From assembly GCF_023630705.1 (NCBI RefSeq), contig NZ_JALQEM010000041.1, positions 1 through 64,000 on the forward strand: 64,000 bases of DNA. The letters run 5' to 3'. The notes beneath the pieces are model-generated. The model did no database searches. It was not told the origin of the DNA and saw only the letters and a program-made list of their open reading frames with translations. The translations under genes were made by a program, and so were the position numbers. Of the stretch, positions 17,641 to 26,949 are shown piece after piece. Source of the stretch: Caballeronia sp. GAFFF1. Lineage in GTDB: Bacteria; Pseudomonadota; Gammaproteobacteria; Burkholderiales; Burkholderiaceae. Within the stretch, counting starts at the first letter, position 1, and every line of letters begins with the position of its first letter.

Positions 17641-18417
17641 GAGCACCGTCGCCTGCGAGGCGTCCCCGATCCATACCGCGCTCGCCGTGAAGTTGTCCTG
17701 ATTGTCCTGATTGGGCCGCGCCGCCTCCCGCAAGTGCGCCACCATGAGATCGAGCCAGGCGGCGGGCGTCGGCGCGCGGCCAATGGCCTCGATCATCAAG
17801 CATTCGTCGAGATGCTCCCAAAAGCCGTCGGTGCAGAGCAGGAACGCATCGCCGTCGGCGATCGGGAACGGCTCGGTGGACGCCGCGATCGCCAGATCCT
17901 CTGCCGTGCCGAGCGCCGAGAAGAGAATGTTGCGGCGCGGATAGCTGCGCACATCGCGTGCTTCGAGCAGGTTTGCATCGATCATGCTCTGGACGAGGCT
18001 GTGATCCTGCGTCTGCACGACCGTCGCGCCGCGCCGGAAACAGTAAAGGCGCGTGTCGCCGCAATGCGCCCACGCCGCGAGCCCCGTGGCTTCGTCGATG
18101 CCCAGCACCACGGCCGTCGAGCGCATTTGCGCAAGTTCGCGGTCGTGCTCCTGCGCATCGATGATGGCGTCGTTGGCGCACAGAAGCACGCGCAGCAGGT
18201 TCGGCCCGGTCAGCGCGACACCCGCTTGCGCCACCCGCGACAACTCCGCGAGCACGGTATCGACCGCGATGCGCGATGCGATATCGCCGCCGCCGTGCCC
18301 GCCCGCGCCGTCCGCGACCACGCTCGCGAAAAGCGAGGCCTGCCGCCATTCGCCGAGCGAATCCTCGTTGCGCGAGCGGCCGCCGATCTCACTCACGCTT
18401 GCGGTTTGCAGTTGCAT
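17623..18417 (-). CDS. pppA: PP2C-type Ser/Thr phosphatase of the T6SS (PppA/Stp)
   Basis: A 264-residue PPM/PP2C phosphatase. Metal-binding and signature motifs are present: GGRSRNEDSLGE near the start, VVADGAGGHGGGDIAS, WAHCGDTRLYCF, LLCTDGFWEHL and a C-terminal NQDNQDNFTASAV. In T6SS clusters PppA reverses PpkA phosphorylation of the FHA protein. Here it is last in the minus-strand unit, 19 bp after tagH, which encodes that FHA protein. No PpkA kinase is seen in the window. Confidence 0.9.
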   Translation of the reverse strand: MQLQTASVSEIGGRSRNEDSLGEWRQASLFASVVADGAGGHGGGDIASRIAVDTVLAELSRVAQAGVALTGPNLLRVLLCANDAIIDAQEHDRELAQMRSTAVVLGIDEATGLAAWAHCGDTRLYCFRRGATVVQTQDHSLVQSMIDANLLEARDVRSYPRRNILFSALGTAEDLAIAASTEPFPIADGDAFLLCTDGFWEHLDECLMIEAIGRAPTPAAWLDLMVAHLREAARPNQDNQDNFTASAVWIGDASQATVLRMPAP

Positions 18418-18436
18418 GTCGTGTCTCCGGCGCGGC

Positions 18437-19879
18437 TCAGGTGCGGCGGCTGCGCTTCAGTGCGTCGACCTGCGCTTCGTAGGCGGCGACGAACGCGCGG
18501 CCGAACAGCATGTGGAAGTCCTCCGCCGCCTCGCTGGATAGCTGGCCGTAGATCTCGTTGAAGAGGTCCCAGCAGCGCGCGCGCCGGTTTCCCGCCATAA
18601 GGCCGTCGAGCAAGGAGCGCCCGGACAGGCGCGCCTCGATGCGGCGTGGCTCGAAGCGCTCGAACACGCCATCGAGCGCCGCGCGCATGCCCGCGACCAT
18701 TCCGACCTGATGCGCGCGCAGGTCGGCATAGGCGTCGGCGAGGGCGGCGGCCGGCGGCATGAAGCCGCGCACCGGCGGACTCAGCAGGTGTGCGAGCGCC
18801 GCGTCCACGTTCGGCGAGAACTTCAGCGGATTGTTGTCCGCCGCCGCGATGATCGTCGCATCCGTGCGCATCTCGCGCTTGAATGCGGCGCGCGCCGCGA
18901 GCAGATCGAGCGTGCCTTGCGTGGCTTCGCGCAGCAGTTCGCCGAGAAGCTGCATCAGCGCGGGCGTGAGCGCGTCGAGCCGCACGCCGGACGCGGCGAG
19001 TCCGCGCAGGAAGGCGTCGATCAGCGCGCGGTCGTCGCTCGCGGGCGCGGCCGGCGCGGGCTCGGCAGCGGACGGAGGCGTTGGCGCGGCGCGCGGCTTC
19101 GGCGGCGTGAAGGCGCTGTGCAGTTCCGATCCGGCGTCAGAGAGCGTGGCGGGCGGCGCGGCGGACCGCGCGTTGCCGGTCAGGCTCGCGAACGGATCGG
19201 CGTCCTGGGCGGTGTTGGGCTGCGTGAGAGGATCAAAAAGGGGATCAATAAGAGGATCGATGAGCGGATCGATGCGCGGACCCATCGGCGGATTCGCCGA
19301 AGGCCCAGCGCCCGGCGCGAGATCGAACAGCTCGTCGATGGAGCGCCTCGCGGCCGGATCGTCGAAGCCGAAGCCGAAGTCGAAGTCGTCGCGCGGCGCG
19401 GCGGTCGTCGCGGACGCCGGCGGCCGCGCGCCGAGAAGGTCGTCGAAGCGCGCGTCGGAACCGGACGCATGCGGCGCGGGTGTGTCGAAGAGGCCGGCGA
19501 ACGGATCGCCGGGGGCCGCCAAGGCCGCGCGGTCCGGCGTCAGGGTGTCGTCTTCGGCGGATAGTTCGCCGGATACTTCGGCGCGCAGCTGATACCCGCC
19601 GATCTGCACTTCGTCGCCGTTTCCGAGCGGCACTTCCTGACCCGGATCGAGCGGCGCGCCGTTGACGAGCGCGGGATTGCTGCCGCGGTCGATCAACCAG
19701 TACGTGCCGTCGCGCCAGACGATCTGCGCATGCAGCCGCGACACGGTGCGCTCGGCATCGTCGAGCACGAGCCGGTTCGTGACCGCGCGCCCGATGGTGC
19801 CGCCCTCGGCGTCGAAGTTCGCCGCGAGCGGCACGCGCGGCGGCTCTCCGTTGTGACATGTCACCGTGAGTTTCAGCAT
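18437..19879 (-). CDS. tagH: T6SS FHA-domain protein TagH (Fha)
   Basis: Starts at the ATG at 19879, where MLKLTVTCHNGEPP opens an FHA domain (GGTIGRAVTNRLVLDDAERTVSRLHAQIVWRDG, IDRGSNPALVNG; about residues 25-110). The frame continues upstream into clpV but without family features there. The middle (about 130-300) is low-complexity and Pro/Asp/Ala-rich, with imperfect DPLI/DPLF repeats. The C-terminal domain (ALMQLLGELLREATQGTLDLL, FKREMRTDATII, NNPLKFSPNVDAALAHLL, PRRIEARL, CWDLFNEIYGQL) is the T6SS-specific TagH C-terminus. It is a phospho-threonine reader acting with PppA in post-translational T6SS control. Confidence 0.9.
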   Translation of the reverse strand: MLKLTVTCHNGEPPRVPLAANFDAEGGTIGRAVTNRLVLDDAERTVSRLHAQIVWRDGTYWLIDRGSNPALVNGAPLDPGQEVPLGNGDEVQIGGYQLRAEVSGELSAEDDTLTPDRAALAAPGDPFAGLFDTPAPHASGSDARFDDLLGARPPASATTAAPRDDFDFGFGFDDPAARRSIDELFDLAPGAGPSANPPMGPRIDPLIDPLIDPLFDPLTQPNTAQDADPFASLTGNARSAAPPATLSDAGSELHSAFTPPKPRAAPTPPSAAEPAPAAPASDDRALIDAFLRGLAASGVRLDALTPALMQLLGELLREATQGTLDLLAARAAFKREMRTDATIIAAADNNPLKFSPNVDAALAHLLSPPVRGFMPPAAALADAYADLRAHQVGMVAGMRAALDGVFERFEPRRIEARLSGRSLLDGLMAGNRRARCWDLFNEIYGQLSSEAAEDFHMLFGRAFVAAYEAQVDALKRSRRT

Positions 19880-19908
19880 CGGCTGCGGCTCCGCTCTCGC
19901 GCGTGCGT

Positions 19909-22557
19909 TCAGTCGAACGCGTAGATGAAGTCGTCTGCGCTCGCCGACAGACGAATACGCCCGAGCGCGCCGCCTTCGGTGAGCCGCGTCAGATATTCCG
20001 TGGAAATGCGCGGCAGCACGGTGTTGGTGAGGAGCGCGTCGATCACGCGCCCGCCCGACTCCGCCTCCGTGCAGCGCGACACGATCAGCCGCACGGCGTC
20101 GTCGTCGTAATCGAAGGGAATGCCGTGATTGTCCGCGACGCGCCTCTGAATGCGTTCGAGTTGAAGGCGCACGATGTCGGCCATCATCGCGTCGGAGAGC
20201 GGGTAATACGGCACCGTGACGAGCCGTCCGAGCAGCGCGGCGGGAAAGACGTCGAGCAGCGGCCCGCGCAGCGCGGAAGTAAGCGCTTCGGGCGACGGCG
20301 CCGCCGCGGGGTCGCGGCACATCGACATGATGACATCCGAGCCGACGTTCGAAGTCAGCAGAATGATCGTGTTCTTGAAGTCGATGTAGCGTCCCTCGCC
20401 GTCCTCCATCCAGCCCTTGTCGAAGACCTGGAAGAAGATCTCGTGCACGTCGGGATGCGCCTTCTCCACTTCGTCGAGCAGCACGACGCTGTATGGCCGG
20501 CGGCGCACCGCCTCTGTCAGGATGCCGCCCTCGCCGTAGCCCACATAGCCGGGCGGTGCGCCCTTGAGCGTGGAGACGGTATGCGCTTCCTGGAACTCGC
20601 TCATGTTGATGGTGATGACGTTCTGCTCGCCGCCATAGAGCGTCTCGGCGAGCGCAAGCGCGGTTTCCGTCTTGCCGACGCCCGAGGTGCCCGCGAGCAG
20701 GAACACGCCGATCGGCTTGTCGGGATTGTCGAGGCGCGCGCGTGAAGTCTGGATGCGCTTCGCGATCATGTCGAGCGCATGGCGCTGGCCGATCACGCGG
20801 CGCTCGAGCGAGTCGGCGAGACCCAGCACGGCGGCCAGTTCGTTCCGCATCATCTTGCCGACGGGAATGCCGGTCCAGTCCGCGACCACGCCGGCGACCA
20901 CGCCCGCATCGACGCTCGGCAGAATGAGCGGCGCGTCGCCTTGCAGTTCGGCGAGACGCGCGCTGAGTTGCGAAAGACGCGCGAGGCGATCGTTGCGTGT
21001 CGACGGCGGCGTATCGACGGCTTCGCCTTCTTCGCGCAACGACGCCCGCAGCGCGAGCAGTTCATCGACGACGCGCTTTTCTTCGTTCCAGCGCGCTTCC
21101 AGCCCGCCTAGCGAATCGCGTTCGCGGGCGAGCGCCGCCGCGACATCCGCCGCGCGCGTGCCGACATCCACGCCGACAGTCGCCTCGCGCGCGATGATCT
21201 GCGCCTCCACTTCGAGCGATTCGATGCGGCGGCGGCAATCGTCCACTTGCGGCGGCGTCGCGTGCTGGCTGACCGCGACGCGCGCGCACGCGGTGTCGAG
21301 CAGCGACACGGCCTTGTCGGGCAACTGGCGCGCCGGAATATAGCGATGCGACAGCCGCACGGCCGCCTCGATGGCCTCGTCCAGCAACTGCACGCGATGA
21401 TGTCCTTCCAGCACGGCCGCCACGCCGCGCAGCATGCGCACGGCTTTGCGCTCGTCGGGTTCGAGCACCTGCACGACCTGAAAGCGCCGCGTGAGCGCCG
21501 GATCTTTCTCGATGTGCTTCTTGTACTCCGCCCACGTCGTCGCGCCGATGGTGCGCAAGTCGCCGCGCGCGAGCGCCGGCTTGAGCAGATTGGCCGCGTC
21601 GCCGGTGCCGGCCGCGCCGCCCGCGCCGACAATGGTATGCACTTCGTCGATGAAGAGAATCACCGGCTTTGCACTGGCCTGCACGTCCTCCACGACCTGG
21701 CGCAACCGCTGCTCGAACTCGCCCCTCATGCTCGCGCCCGCCTGCAAGAGACCGAGATCGAGCGACCAGAGCGCGACCTCGCGCAAGGGCGGCGGCACGT
21801 CGCCGCGCGCGAGGCGTTGCGCGAAGCCTTCCACCACGGCGGTCTTGCCGACGCCGGCCTCGCCGGTGAGGAGCGGATTGTTCTGCCGCCGCCGCATCAG
21901 GATATCGACGAGCTGGCGGATTTCCTCGTCGCGGCCGGTGACCGGATCGAGGTCGCCCTGACGCGCCTTCGCGGTGAGATCGGTGGCGTACTTGCGCAAG
22001 GCTTCCTGGCGGCCCATGCTCGCGGGCGCGGCCTCGTCGCCGGCTGCGGGCGCCTGCGCATGCGGCTCGTCTTCCGCTTCCTCGACAGAATCCGCGACGA
22101 TGCGCGCGAAGTTGTCCGACAGATCTTCCGGCTTGATGCGCTCGAACTGCCGGGAGATGCCGATGAGCACATTGCGCAACCGCTGCGTCTTGAGCATGCC
22201 GACGAGCAGATGGCCGGTGCGCACTTTCGTCGCGCCGTAGAGCAGCGTGCCGTACACCCAGCCGCGTTCGATCGCGTCGGTGATGTGCTCGGAGAGATCG
22301 GAGATCGCGGTGGCGCCGCGCGGCAGGCGATCGAGCGACGCGGTGAGATCGCGCGCCAGCGTGGCCGCGTCCACGCCGTAGTGGGCGACGATGCGCTCCA
22401 TGTCCGAGCGCGGCGTTTCCAGTATCTGCATGAGCCAGTGCGAAAGCTCGACGTAGGGATTGCCGCGCATCTTGCAGTAGACCGTCGCGCTTTCGACGGT
22501 CTTGTAGCCGAGCCTGTCCAGCTTGCCGAACAGCGCCACACGACTGATTTCCGCCAT
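19909..22557 (-). CDS. clpV: T6SS ATPase ClpV (TssH)
   Basis: An 882-residue AAA+ unfoldase with a ClpV N-domain (residues 1-160, AEISRVALFGKLDRLGYKTVE). It has two nucleotide-binding domains: Walker A GEAGVGKT at 232-239 with Walker B VILFIDEVHTIVGAG, and GTSGVGKT near 620 with SVVLLDEVEKAHPD. A coiled-coil middle domain lies between them. ClpV recognises TssC and recycles contracted sheaths. Its upstream 111-bp gap to tssG contains GTAAGACGGCGC followed by TTTTTTCAAA, resembling the hcp and tssJ upstream regions, so it may have its own promoter. Confidence 0.97.
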   Translation of the reverse strand: MAEISRVALFGKLDRLGYKTVESATVYCKMRGNPYVELSHWLMQILETPRSDMERIVAHYGVDAATLARDLTASLDRLPRGATAISDLSEHITDAIERGWVYGTLLYGATKVRTGHLLVGMLKTQRLRNVLIGISRQFERIKPEDLSDNFARIVADSVEEAEDEPHAQAPAAGDEAAPASMGRQEALRKYATDLTAKARQGDLDPVTGRDEEIRQLVDILMRRRQNNPLLTGEAGVGKTAVVEGFAQRLARGDVPPPLREVALWSLDLGLLQAGASMRGEFEQRLRQVVEDVQASAKPVILFIDEVHTIVGAGGAAGTGDAANLLKPALARGDLRTIGATTWAEYKKHIEKDPALTRRFQVVQVLEPDERKAVRMLRGVAAVLEGHHRVQLLDEAIEAAVRLSHRYIPARQLPDKAVSLLDTACARVAVSQHATPPQVDDCRRRIESLEVEAQIIAREATVGVDVGTRAADVAAALARERDSLGGLEARWNEEKRVVDELLALRASLREEGEAVDTPPSTRNDRLARLSQLSARLAELQGDAPLILPSVDAGVVAGVVADWTGIPVGKMMRNELAAVLGLADSLERRVIGQRHALDMIAKRIQTSRARLDNPDKPIGVFLLAGTSGVGKTETALALAETLYGGEQNVITINMSEFQEAHTVSTLKGAPPGYVGYGEGGILTEAVRRRPYSVVLLDEVEKAHPDVHEIFFQVFDKGWMEDGEGRYIDFKNTIILLTSNVGSDVIMSMCRDPAAAPSPEALTSALRGPLLDVFPAALLGRLVTVPYYPLSDAMMADIVRLQLERIQRRVADNHGIPFDYDDDAVRLIVSRCTEAESGGRVIDALLTNTVLPRISTEYLTRLTEGGALGRIRLSASADDFIYAFD

Positions 22558-22668
22558 CGTCCGACTCCCTCTTCAACGGGCGCGCGTGGACCGCAGGCGC
22601 GTCTTCATGCTCATTCAGTAAGACGGCGCTCGCGCGAGGTTTTTTCAAAGCGCTTGCTCGAAGAGAGC

Positions 22669-23793
22669 TCACGCGCAATGCGTGTCCGCGTCGAGCGCGA
22701 GGTCGGCGCGATCGGCGCAGTCGGCGCAATCGGCGGCGAGACCCAGCCACGCCGAATAGCCGAGACGTCCGTAGCGGCCGGGTTGCGCGGTCGGCACTTC
22801 GCCGGCGAGGAGCACGAGCTGCGCATCCCAGGCAAGCTCGCCGTTCAGATGCTGGCGCACCAGCGCGACGAGCATCGGCAGCGCGGCGCCGCCCGGCAGC
22901 AGCGCTTCGTATTGCGCGAGCGTGAGCGGCCCGATCACGAGCCGGAACGCGTGCTGGCGGTCCCACACGCGCGGGCCGAGCAGCGCGCCGCGTCCGAGTT
23001 GCGCCGCGCCCGCGGCGCGCGCGGAAAATCGCGCCGACAGCGAACGTAGCGCGGTGCGCTCCTCTGGCGGCAGCGTCATCCAGTGGCCGCGAAACGGTTC
23101 GAGCCGCACCGGCACGCGCAAGAGCGCCGACGCAATGCTTTCGAGCACGTCCGCAGGGCGCGTCTGCATGTTCCAGAGGCCCGCGAAATGCAGCTTGGCG
23201 TGACCGGAGACGGCATCGCGCGCGCGGCTCGTCCGGTCGGCGAGACCCATCAGCGCGCCGGTATAGAACGCGAAACGGTCGTCGTCCGGCCGGTCGAGCG
23301 CGTTGACCGGCCGCCCCTGCGCCCACGCCCGATAGAACAGCAGAACGAAGCGATGCAGCAACGCATCGAGCAAGCGCGCGAAGCACGCGTCGCCATGATG
23401 CAGCGCGCGCTGTCGGGCGAAGTCGGTCAGATGCAGCGGCATCGGGCCGTTCGGACCGAGAAAGCCGAAGAAGCGTTGTTCGAGACGCGGCGCATGGCCG
23501 CCGGGTTCGCGCGTGAGCGCGGCGAGCGGCGCGGGCGCGAAGGCGAGCGAGATGTCCTGCGCGAGCCGCACGGCTTCGTCCGCGGGGCGCGCGCCTGTGC
23601 CGAGACGCGGCAGGTCGGGCGTGAGCGCCTCGATGCGCCGCATCACCTGATAGAAGTCGAAGCGATGCGGCTCGGCGGCGAGGGCGTCGAACAGTTCGAT
23701 GAGCGCGTGCGTCGGCTCGGCCGGCGCTTGCTCGACGCGAGCGGCCACCGGCGCTCGCCGCGCCGCGCCTAAAAGATCGCTCTCGTGCCGCAT
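22669..23793 (-). CDS. tssG: T6SS baseplate protein TssG
   Basis: ATG 23793 (MRHESDLLGAARRAP) gives 374 residues and overlaps the tssF end by 25 bp, suggesting translational coupling. Family features are ALAAEPHRFDFYQVMRRIEAL, LGTGARPADEAVRLAQDISLAFAPA, FFGFLGPNGPMPLHLTDFARQRALHHGD and FLDALLHRFVLLFYRAWA. TssG forms the inner wedge of the baseplate with two TssF copies and TssE. The region beyond position 23793 in this frame is tssF antisense read-through, not part of the gene. Confidence 0.95.
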   Translation of the reverse strand: MRHESDLLGAARRAPVAARVEQAPAEPTHALIELFDALAAEPHRFDFYQVMRRIEALTPDLPRLGTGARPADEAVRLAQDISLAFAPAPLAALTREPGGHAPRLEQRFFGFLGPNGPMPLHLTDFARQRALHHGDACFARLLDALLHRFVLLFYRAWAQGRPVNALDRPDDDRFAFYTGALMGLADRTSRARDAVSGHAKLHFAGLWNMQTRPADVLESIASALLRVPVRLEPFRGHWMTLPPEERTALRSLSARFSARAAGAAQLGRGALLGPRVWDRQHAFRLVIGPLTLAQYEALLPGGAALPMLVALVRQHLNGELAWDAQLVLLAGEVPTAQPGRYGRLGYSAWLGLAADCADCADRADLALDADTHCA

Positions 23794-25652
23794 CGCGGTT
23801 CGAGGCGCAGGATTTCGCCGCGCGCGCTGGTGCGAAGCGTCGTCTGCACGAAAGAATTGATCGACACGTAGCGCGCGAAGAAGCGGTCCAGCACGCAGCC
23901 GAAGAGCCACGCGCTGCCGCCCTGAAACGCAAGGTCATCGACGAGGACGTCGATGGCGAGACCGCGTCCGAAAGCGATTGGGCCGGGCATCGGCAGGCGT
24001 CGCGCGACGGGTCGCGCATCGACGGAAACGACCCCCGCGACTTGCGCCCGGCCGGCGTGATCCGCGGGCGCGACGTGCAACATCAGCAGCGCGCGCAACG
24101 CAGCGGCAGCCTCGCGCGGGCCGTTGCACAGCGACAGATAATGCAGCGATAGCTGGTCGATGAGCCGCCAGCCCTGCGCGGCGTCGAGCGTCGCGGGCGC
24201 GGGCCGCGACGGGCCGCTCACGCATCGCGCAGTGGCAACGGGCGCGGCGATGTCGAGCGAGAAGTCGCTGCCCGTCGCGTCTCGCGCCATCATCAGCGGC
24301 AAGTCGCGGTTGCTGCACAGCGTGGCGAAGGACAACTGCCGCAGCGAGCCGCGATAGGGCGCGGCACGCGGATCGACGATCGAGACGTAGGTTTCGCTGC
24401 CGATGTATTCGGTGCGCGCGCCGCTCTTGCGCCGGGCAGCGGGCACGAGGCGCGGCTCGCGCTCCGTGGTGAAGAACGCGGCGTCGCCGGGGCGGTCGGC
24501 AAGGAAGTCGGCGTAGAACGGATGAAACACCTGCTCGCTGTCGTCGTTCGCGCCGTAGCCCGCCACGCCCGTGACCGAATGGACCTCGAAATCGAGTGGA
24601 CGCGTGCGGTCGGGCACGACATGAAAGCGCGCGGCGGCGTCGGTGACCAGCGCGCGGTCGGCCTGCTTCGGAAAGAGATTGATTGCGGGCACGCAGTCGA
24701 GCTGGACGTGTTCCTTCGTGACGATGCGCTCGAGCGATGCATCGCCCGCCGCGAGCAGGAAGGTCAGTTCGATCTCGCGCGCGGCGAATGCGGGCAGCAC
24801 GCTCGCGAGTCCTTCGACCCGCGCGAAGCGAAAGCGCTCGGGCAACGCGAAATACTCACGCAGCACGCGATAGCCCTGGAACGCGTTGGGCGTGACTGGC
24901 AGCAGCGCTTCGTCGTCGTTGAAGCCGGCGGGCGAAACCGCATCGCCGGGCAAGGCGGCGAGCGCGCGGCTCGGGCGATCGGGCGTCGACACGACGATCG
25001 CGAGCGTGCCGCCCAGCACGAGTTCGAATAGCCGGTACGCCGTTTCGTCGCCGCCCGCGAAGAAGAGGCTTAGGGCGTCGAGCCGCAATGCGTCGAAGGA
25101 AAGGCCTTCCGGCGTCGCGAGCCGGATACGCAGCGCGCCGTTTACGAGATTCGCGAGCGTCCGCGTTTCGGGCAGCGCGGCGAGCGGCAGGTCCGGCGCC
25201 TGCGCGAGATAGCGCGCCTCGGTCAGTTCGATGGGCCAGAGCGTGAGCGCCGCGCTTGTGCGGAATTCGCAGGGCGTCGTCTGCGCGGGCGCGCGCGTCG
25301 AGAAAAGCGCGGTGTGGCGCGGGACCGTGAAGCCGTCGGCGAGATTCGGATTGGCGAGGTCGGGCGCGAGACGCGCGATCAGCATGGCCGGCGTCGGGCA
25401 GGCGGACTGCGGCAGCACGACGTGCGCGAGCTGCTGCGTGAAGCGCGGAAACTCTTCTTCGAGCTTCAGCTGAACACGCGCGGCGAGAAACGCCGTGCCT
25501 TCGAGCAGCCGCTCGACGTACGGGTCGGCCACGTCGATGCCGCTCATCCCGAGACGCGCCGCGATCTTCGGGAACTGCTCTGCGAACTCCGCGCCCATCT
25601 CGCGAAGATGGCCGAGCTCGGTGTTGTAGTGGCGAAGCAGGCGCGGGTCCAT
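23769..25652 (-). CDS. tssF: T6SS baseplate protein TssF
   Basis: A 627-residue TssF starting MDPRLLRHYNTELGHLREMGAEFAEQFPKIAARLG, the canonical N-terminus. It also has DPYVERLLEGTAFLAARVQLKLEEEFPRFTQQLAHVVLP and C-terminal GRGLAIDVLVDDLAFQGGSAWLFGCVLDRFFARYVSINSF, again typical. It builds the baseplate wedge with TssG and TssE and contacts VgrG. The gene lies 18 bp after tssE. Confidence 0.96.
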   Translation of the reverse strand: MDPRLLRHYNTELGHLREMGAEFAEQFPKIAARLGMSGIDVADPYVERLLEGTAFLAARVQLKLEEEFPRFTQQLAHVVLPQSACPTPAMLIARLAPDLANPNLADGFTVPRHTALFSTRAPAQTTPCEFRTSAALTLWPIELTEARYLAQAPDLPLAALPETRTLANLVNGALRIRLATPEGLSFDALRLDALSLFFAGGDETAYRLFELVLGGTLAIVVSTPDRPSRALAALPGDAVSPAGFNDDEALLPVTPNAFQGYRVLREYFALPERFRFARVEGLASVLPAFAAREIELTFLLAAGDASLERIVTKEHVQLDCVPAINLFPKQADRALVTDAAARFHVVPDRTRPLDFEVHSVTGVAGYGANDDSEQVFHPFYADFLADRPGDAAFFTTEREPRLVPAARRKSGARTEYIGSETYVSIVDPRAAPYRGSLRQLSFATLCSNRDLPLMMARDATGSDFSLDIAAPVATARCVSGPSRPAPATLDAAQGWRLIDQLSLHYLSLCNGPREAAAALRALLMLHVAPADHAGRAQVAGVVSVDARPVARRLPMPGPIAFGRGLAIDVLVDDLAFQGGSAWLFGCVLDRFFARYVSINSFVQTTLRTSARGEILRLEPRCGTRAIF

Positions 25653-25670
25653 GATTGTCCGTATGCGATG

Positions 25671-26177
25671 TCAGCGCGGCAGTTCCATGACCGTGATGCC
25701 GCCTTCCTCCAGATCGATCTGTGTGCGCAGCGCGAATTCGAGCGGCACCGGCTGCGCCCACAACAGGCCACGGATCACGAGCGCGATCTGGTTGTGCATG
25801 TCGAGCACCGCGCGGTCGAGCACGGGCTCGATCTCGAGCGTCGACGGATCGATGCGCGGCTCGAAGCGCTCCACCGCCTGGCGGATCGCCTGTTCCAGCA
25901 GCACGGTGTCGATGGTCGATGCGAAGCGCCCCGAGAGGCATGGCAGGCCGTAGTTGAGCACCGACGTGAAGGCGTGGGCGAAGCGTTCCTCGGAGATCGC
26001 ATCGCCGAGGTTCGTCGTGTTGAAGAGCCACGACAGATCGCGCAGGACCGCGGCGCGCAGGCTGCGATGCGACATGAAGCGCTCGCCGGCAGCTTCGGCG
26101 CGCGACGCGGGTTCGTCGTCGATCAGGCGATCGAGCAAGGAAGGCTGCAGACGGTCGCTGGCGCTGGGTTCGTTCAT
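25671..26177 (-). CDS. tssE: T6SS baseplate protein TssE (gp25-like)
   Basis: A 168-residue gp25-like protein with LQPSLLDRLIDDEPASRAEA, MSHRSLRAAVLRDLSWLFNTTNLGDAI, SVLNYGLPCLSG and RFEPRIDPSTLEIEP. The conserved EPR-type motif region is recognisable as ERFEPRI. It sits in the baseplate wedge where the sheath starts to polymerise. A good ribosome site (AAGGAAG) precedes the ATG, and it begins 15 bp after the Hcp-like gene. Confidence 0.95.
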   Translation of the reverse strand: MNEPSASDRLQPSLLDRLIDDEPASRAEAAGERFMSHRSLRAAVLRDLSWLFNTTNLGDAISEERFAHAFTSVLNYGLPCLSGRFASTIDTVLLEQAIRQAVERFEPRIDPSTLEIEPVLDRAVLDMHNQIALVIRGLLWAQPVPLEFALRTQIDLEEGGITVMELPR

Positions 26178-26192
26178 CGCTTCCTTCGAAGG

Positions 26193-26792
26193 TCAACCGC
26201 CGCGCCGCGCGGACACGTCGAGCGCGAAGGTCACTTCCGCGCCGCGGCTGCCCGTCGCGGATTGCGGCGCGCAGGTCATCGTGAATTGCTGCGCCGACAG
26301 CTCGAAGATTTCGCACGGCCGCGCGAGACGCGGGCTCGTGTAGATCTGATAGTTGCGGATATAAGCCTGCTCCAGTTTCATGGACAGGAATTCGATCTGC
26401 ACGCCGTGATCGCTGCCGGCCGACTTGTAGCAGCGAATGTGCGCGAGCGTGAGGAGTTCCGCCTGCGCGCACAGCTTCGCGAGCACGGGCGACGCCGAAT
26501 CGACCGATTTGATGACGCCGAGCGCCGTCACGCGCATGTCGTTGGCGTTGAGCGCGGCGGCGAGCGGCGCGGCGTCGTAGCCTTGCGCCCAGCGCCAGCC
26601 GTAAATCTGCATCGGCGTGTCCCAGTCGCCGCGCTTCGCGGCTTCCCCTTTCACGGGCGCGTTGCTGCGCTTCGGCACCACTTGCAGGAACATGTCGCCG
26701 GCATCGGTGAGCGCGAGCGAATCGAACTGGCGCGCGGCGTCGATCGTGAGCGTGTTTTCCGGGCGCGAATCGCGCAAATCGTGAGTGGGCAT
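26193..26792 (-). CDS. Divergent Hcp-family protein
   Basis: A 199-residue protein with an Hcp-like plan: DMFLQVVPKRSNAPVKGEAAKRGDWDTPMQIYGWRWAQG, then VTALGVIKSVDSASPVLAKLCAQAELLTLAHIRCYK and FLSMKLEQAYIRNYQIY. These match Hcp strands and the family's 'V(I)K.VD.AS..L' and 'L..A.I..Y' positions, but at low identity to the standard Hcp encoded divergently at 26950. It leads the tssE-tssF-tssG operon. It may be a second tube protein, a tube-initiating variant or a chaperone-like paralogue; which one cannot be told from sequence. Confidence 0.75.
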   Translation of the reverse strand: MPTHDLRDSRPENTLTIDAARQFDSLALTDAGDMFLQVVPKRSNAPVKGEAAKRGDWDTPMQIYGWRWAQGYDAAPLAAALNANDMRVTALGVIKSVDSASPVLAKLCAQAELLTLAHIRCYKSAGSDHGVQIEFLSMKLEQAYIRNYQIYTSPRLARPCEIFELSAQQFTMTCAPQSATGSRGAEVTFALDVSARRGG

Positions 26793-26845
26793 CGGGCTGA
26801 TCCGTTCAACGGCCTATCGGATGTAAGACGGCGCGTGCCGCGCGA

Positions 26846-26860
26846 TTTTGAAGTTCAAAA
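26846..26860. promoter_or_regulatory. 15-bp palindrome in the hcp-like / hcp divergent promoter
   Basis: TTTTGAAGTTCAAAA is perfectly symmetric about the central G at 26853. It lies in the 157-bp gap between two divergent T6SS operons, about 54 bp before the hcp-like ATG and 90 bp before hcp. TGGTTCGTTTAA at 26871-26882 resembles the right arm of the inverted repeat before tssJ. A candidate regulator site. Confidence 0.4.
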
Positions 26861-26949
26861 ACTCGCGGCCTGGTTCGTTTAACCGGTGGATTGCATTGCG
26901 CGGGGCGCGCGCAACGATGCAACGAATGCCGATCACGACGGAGGATCAC

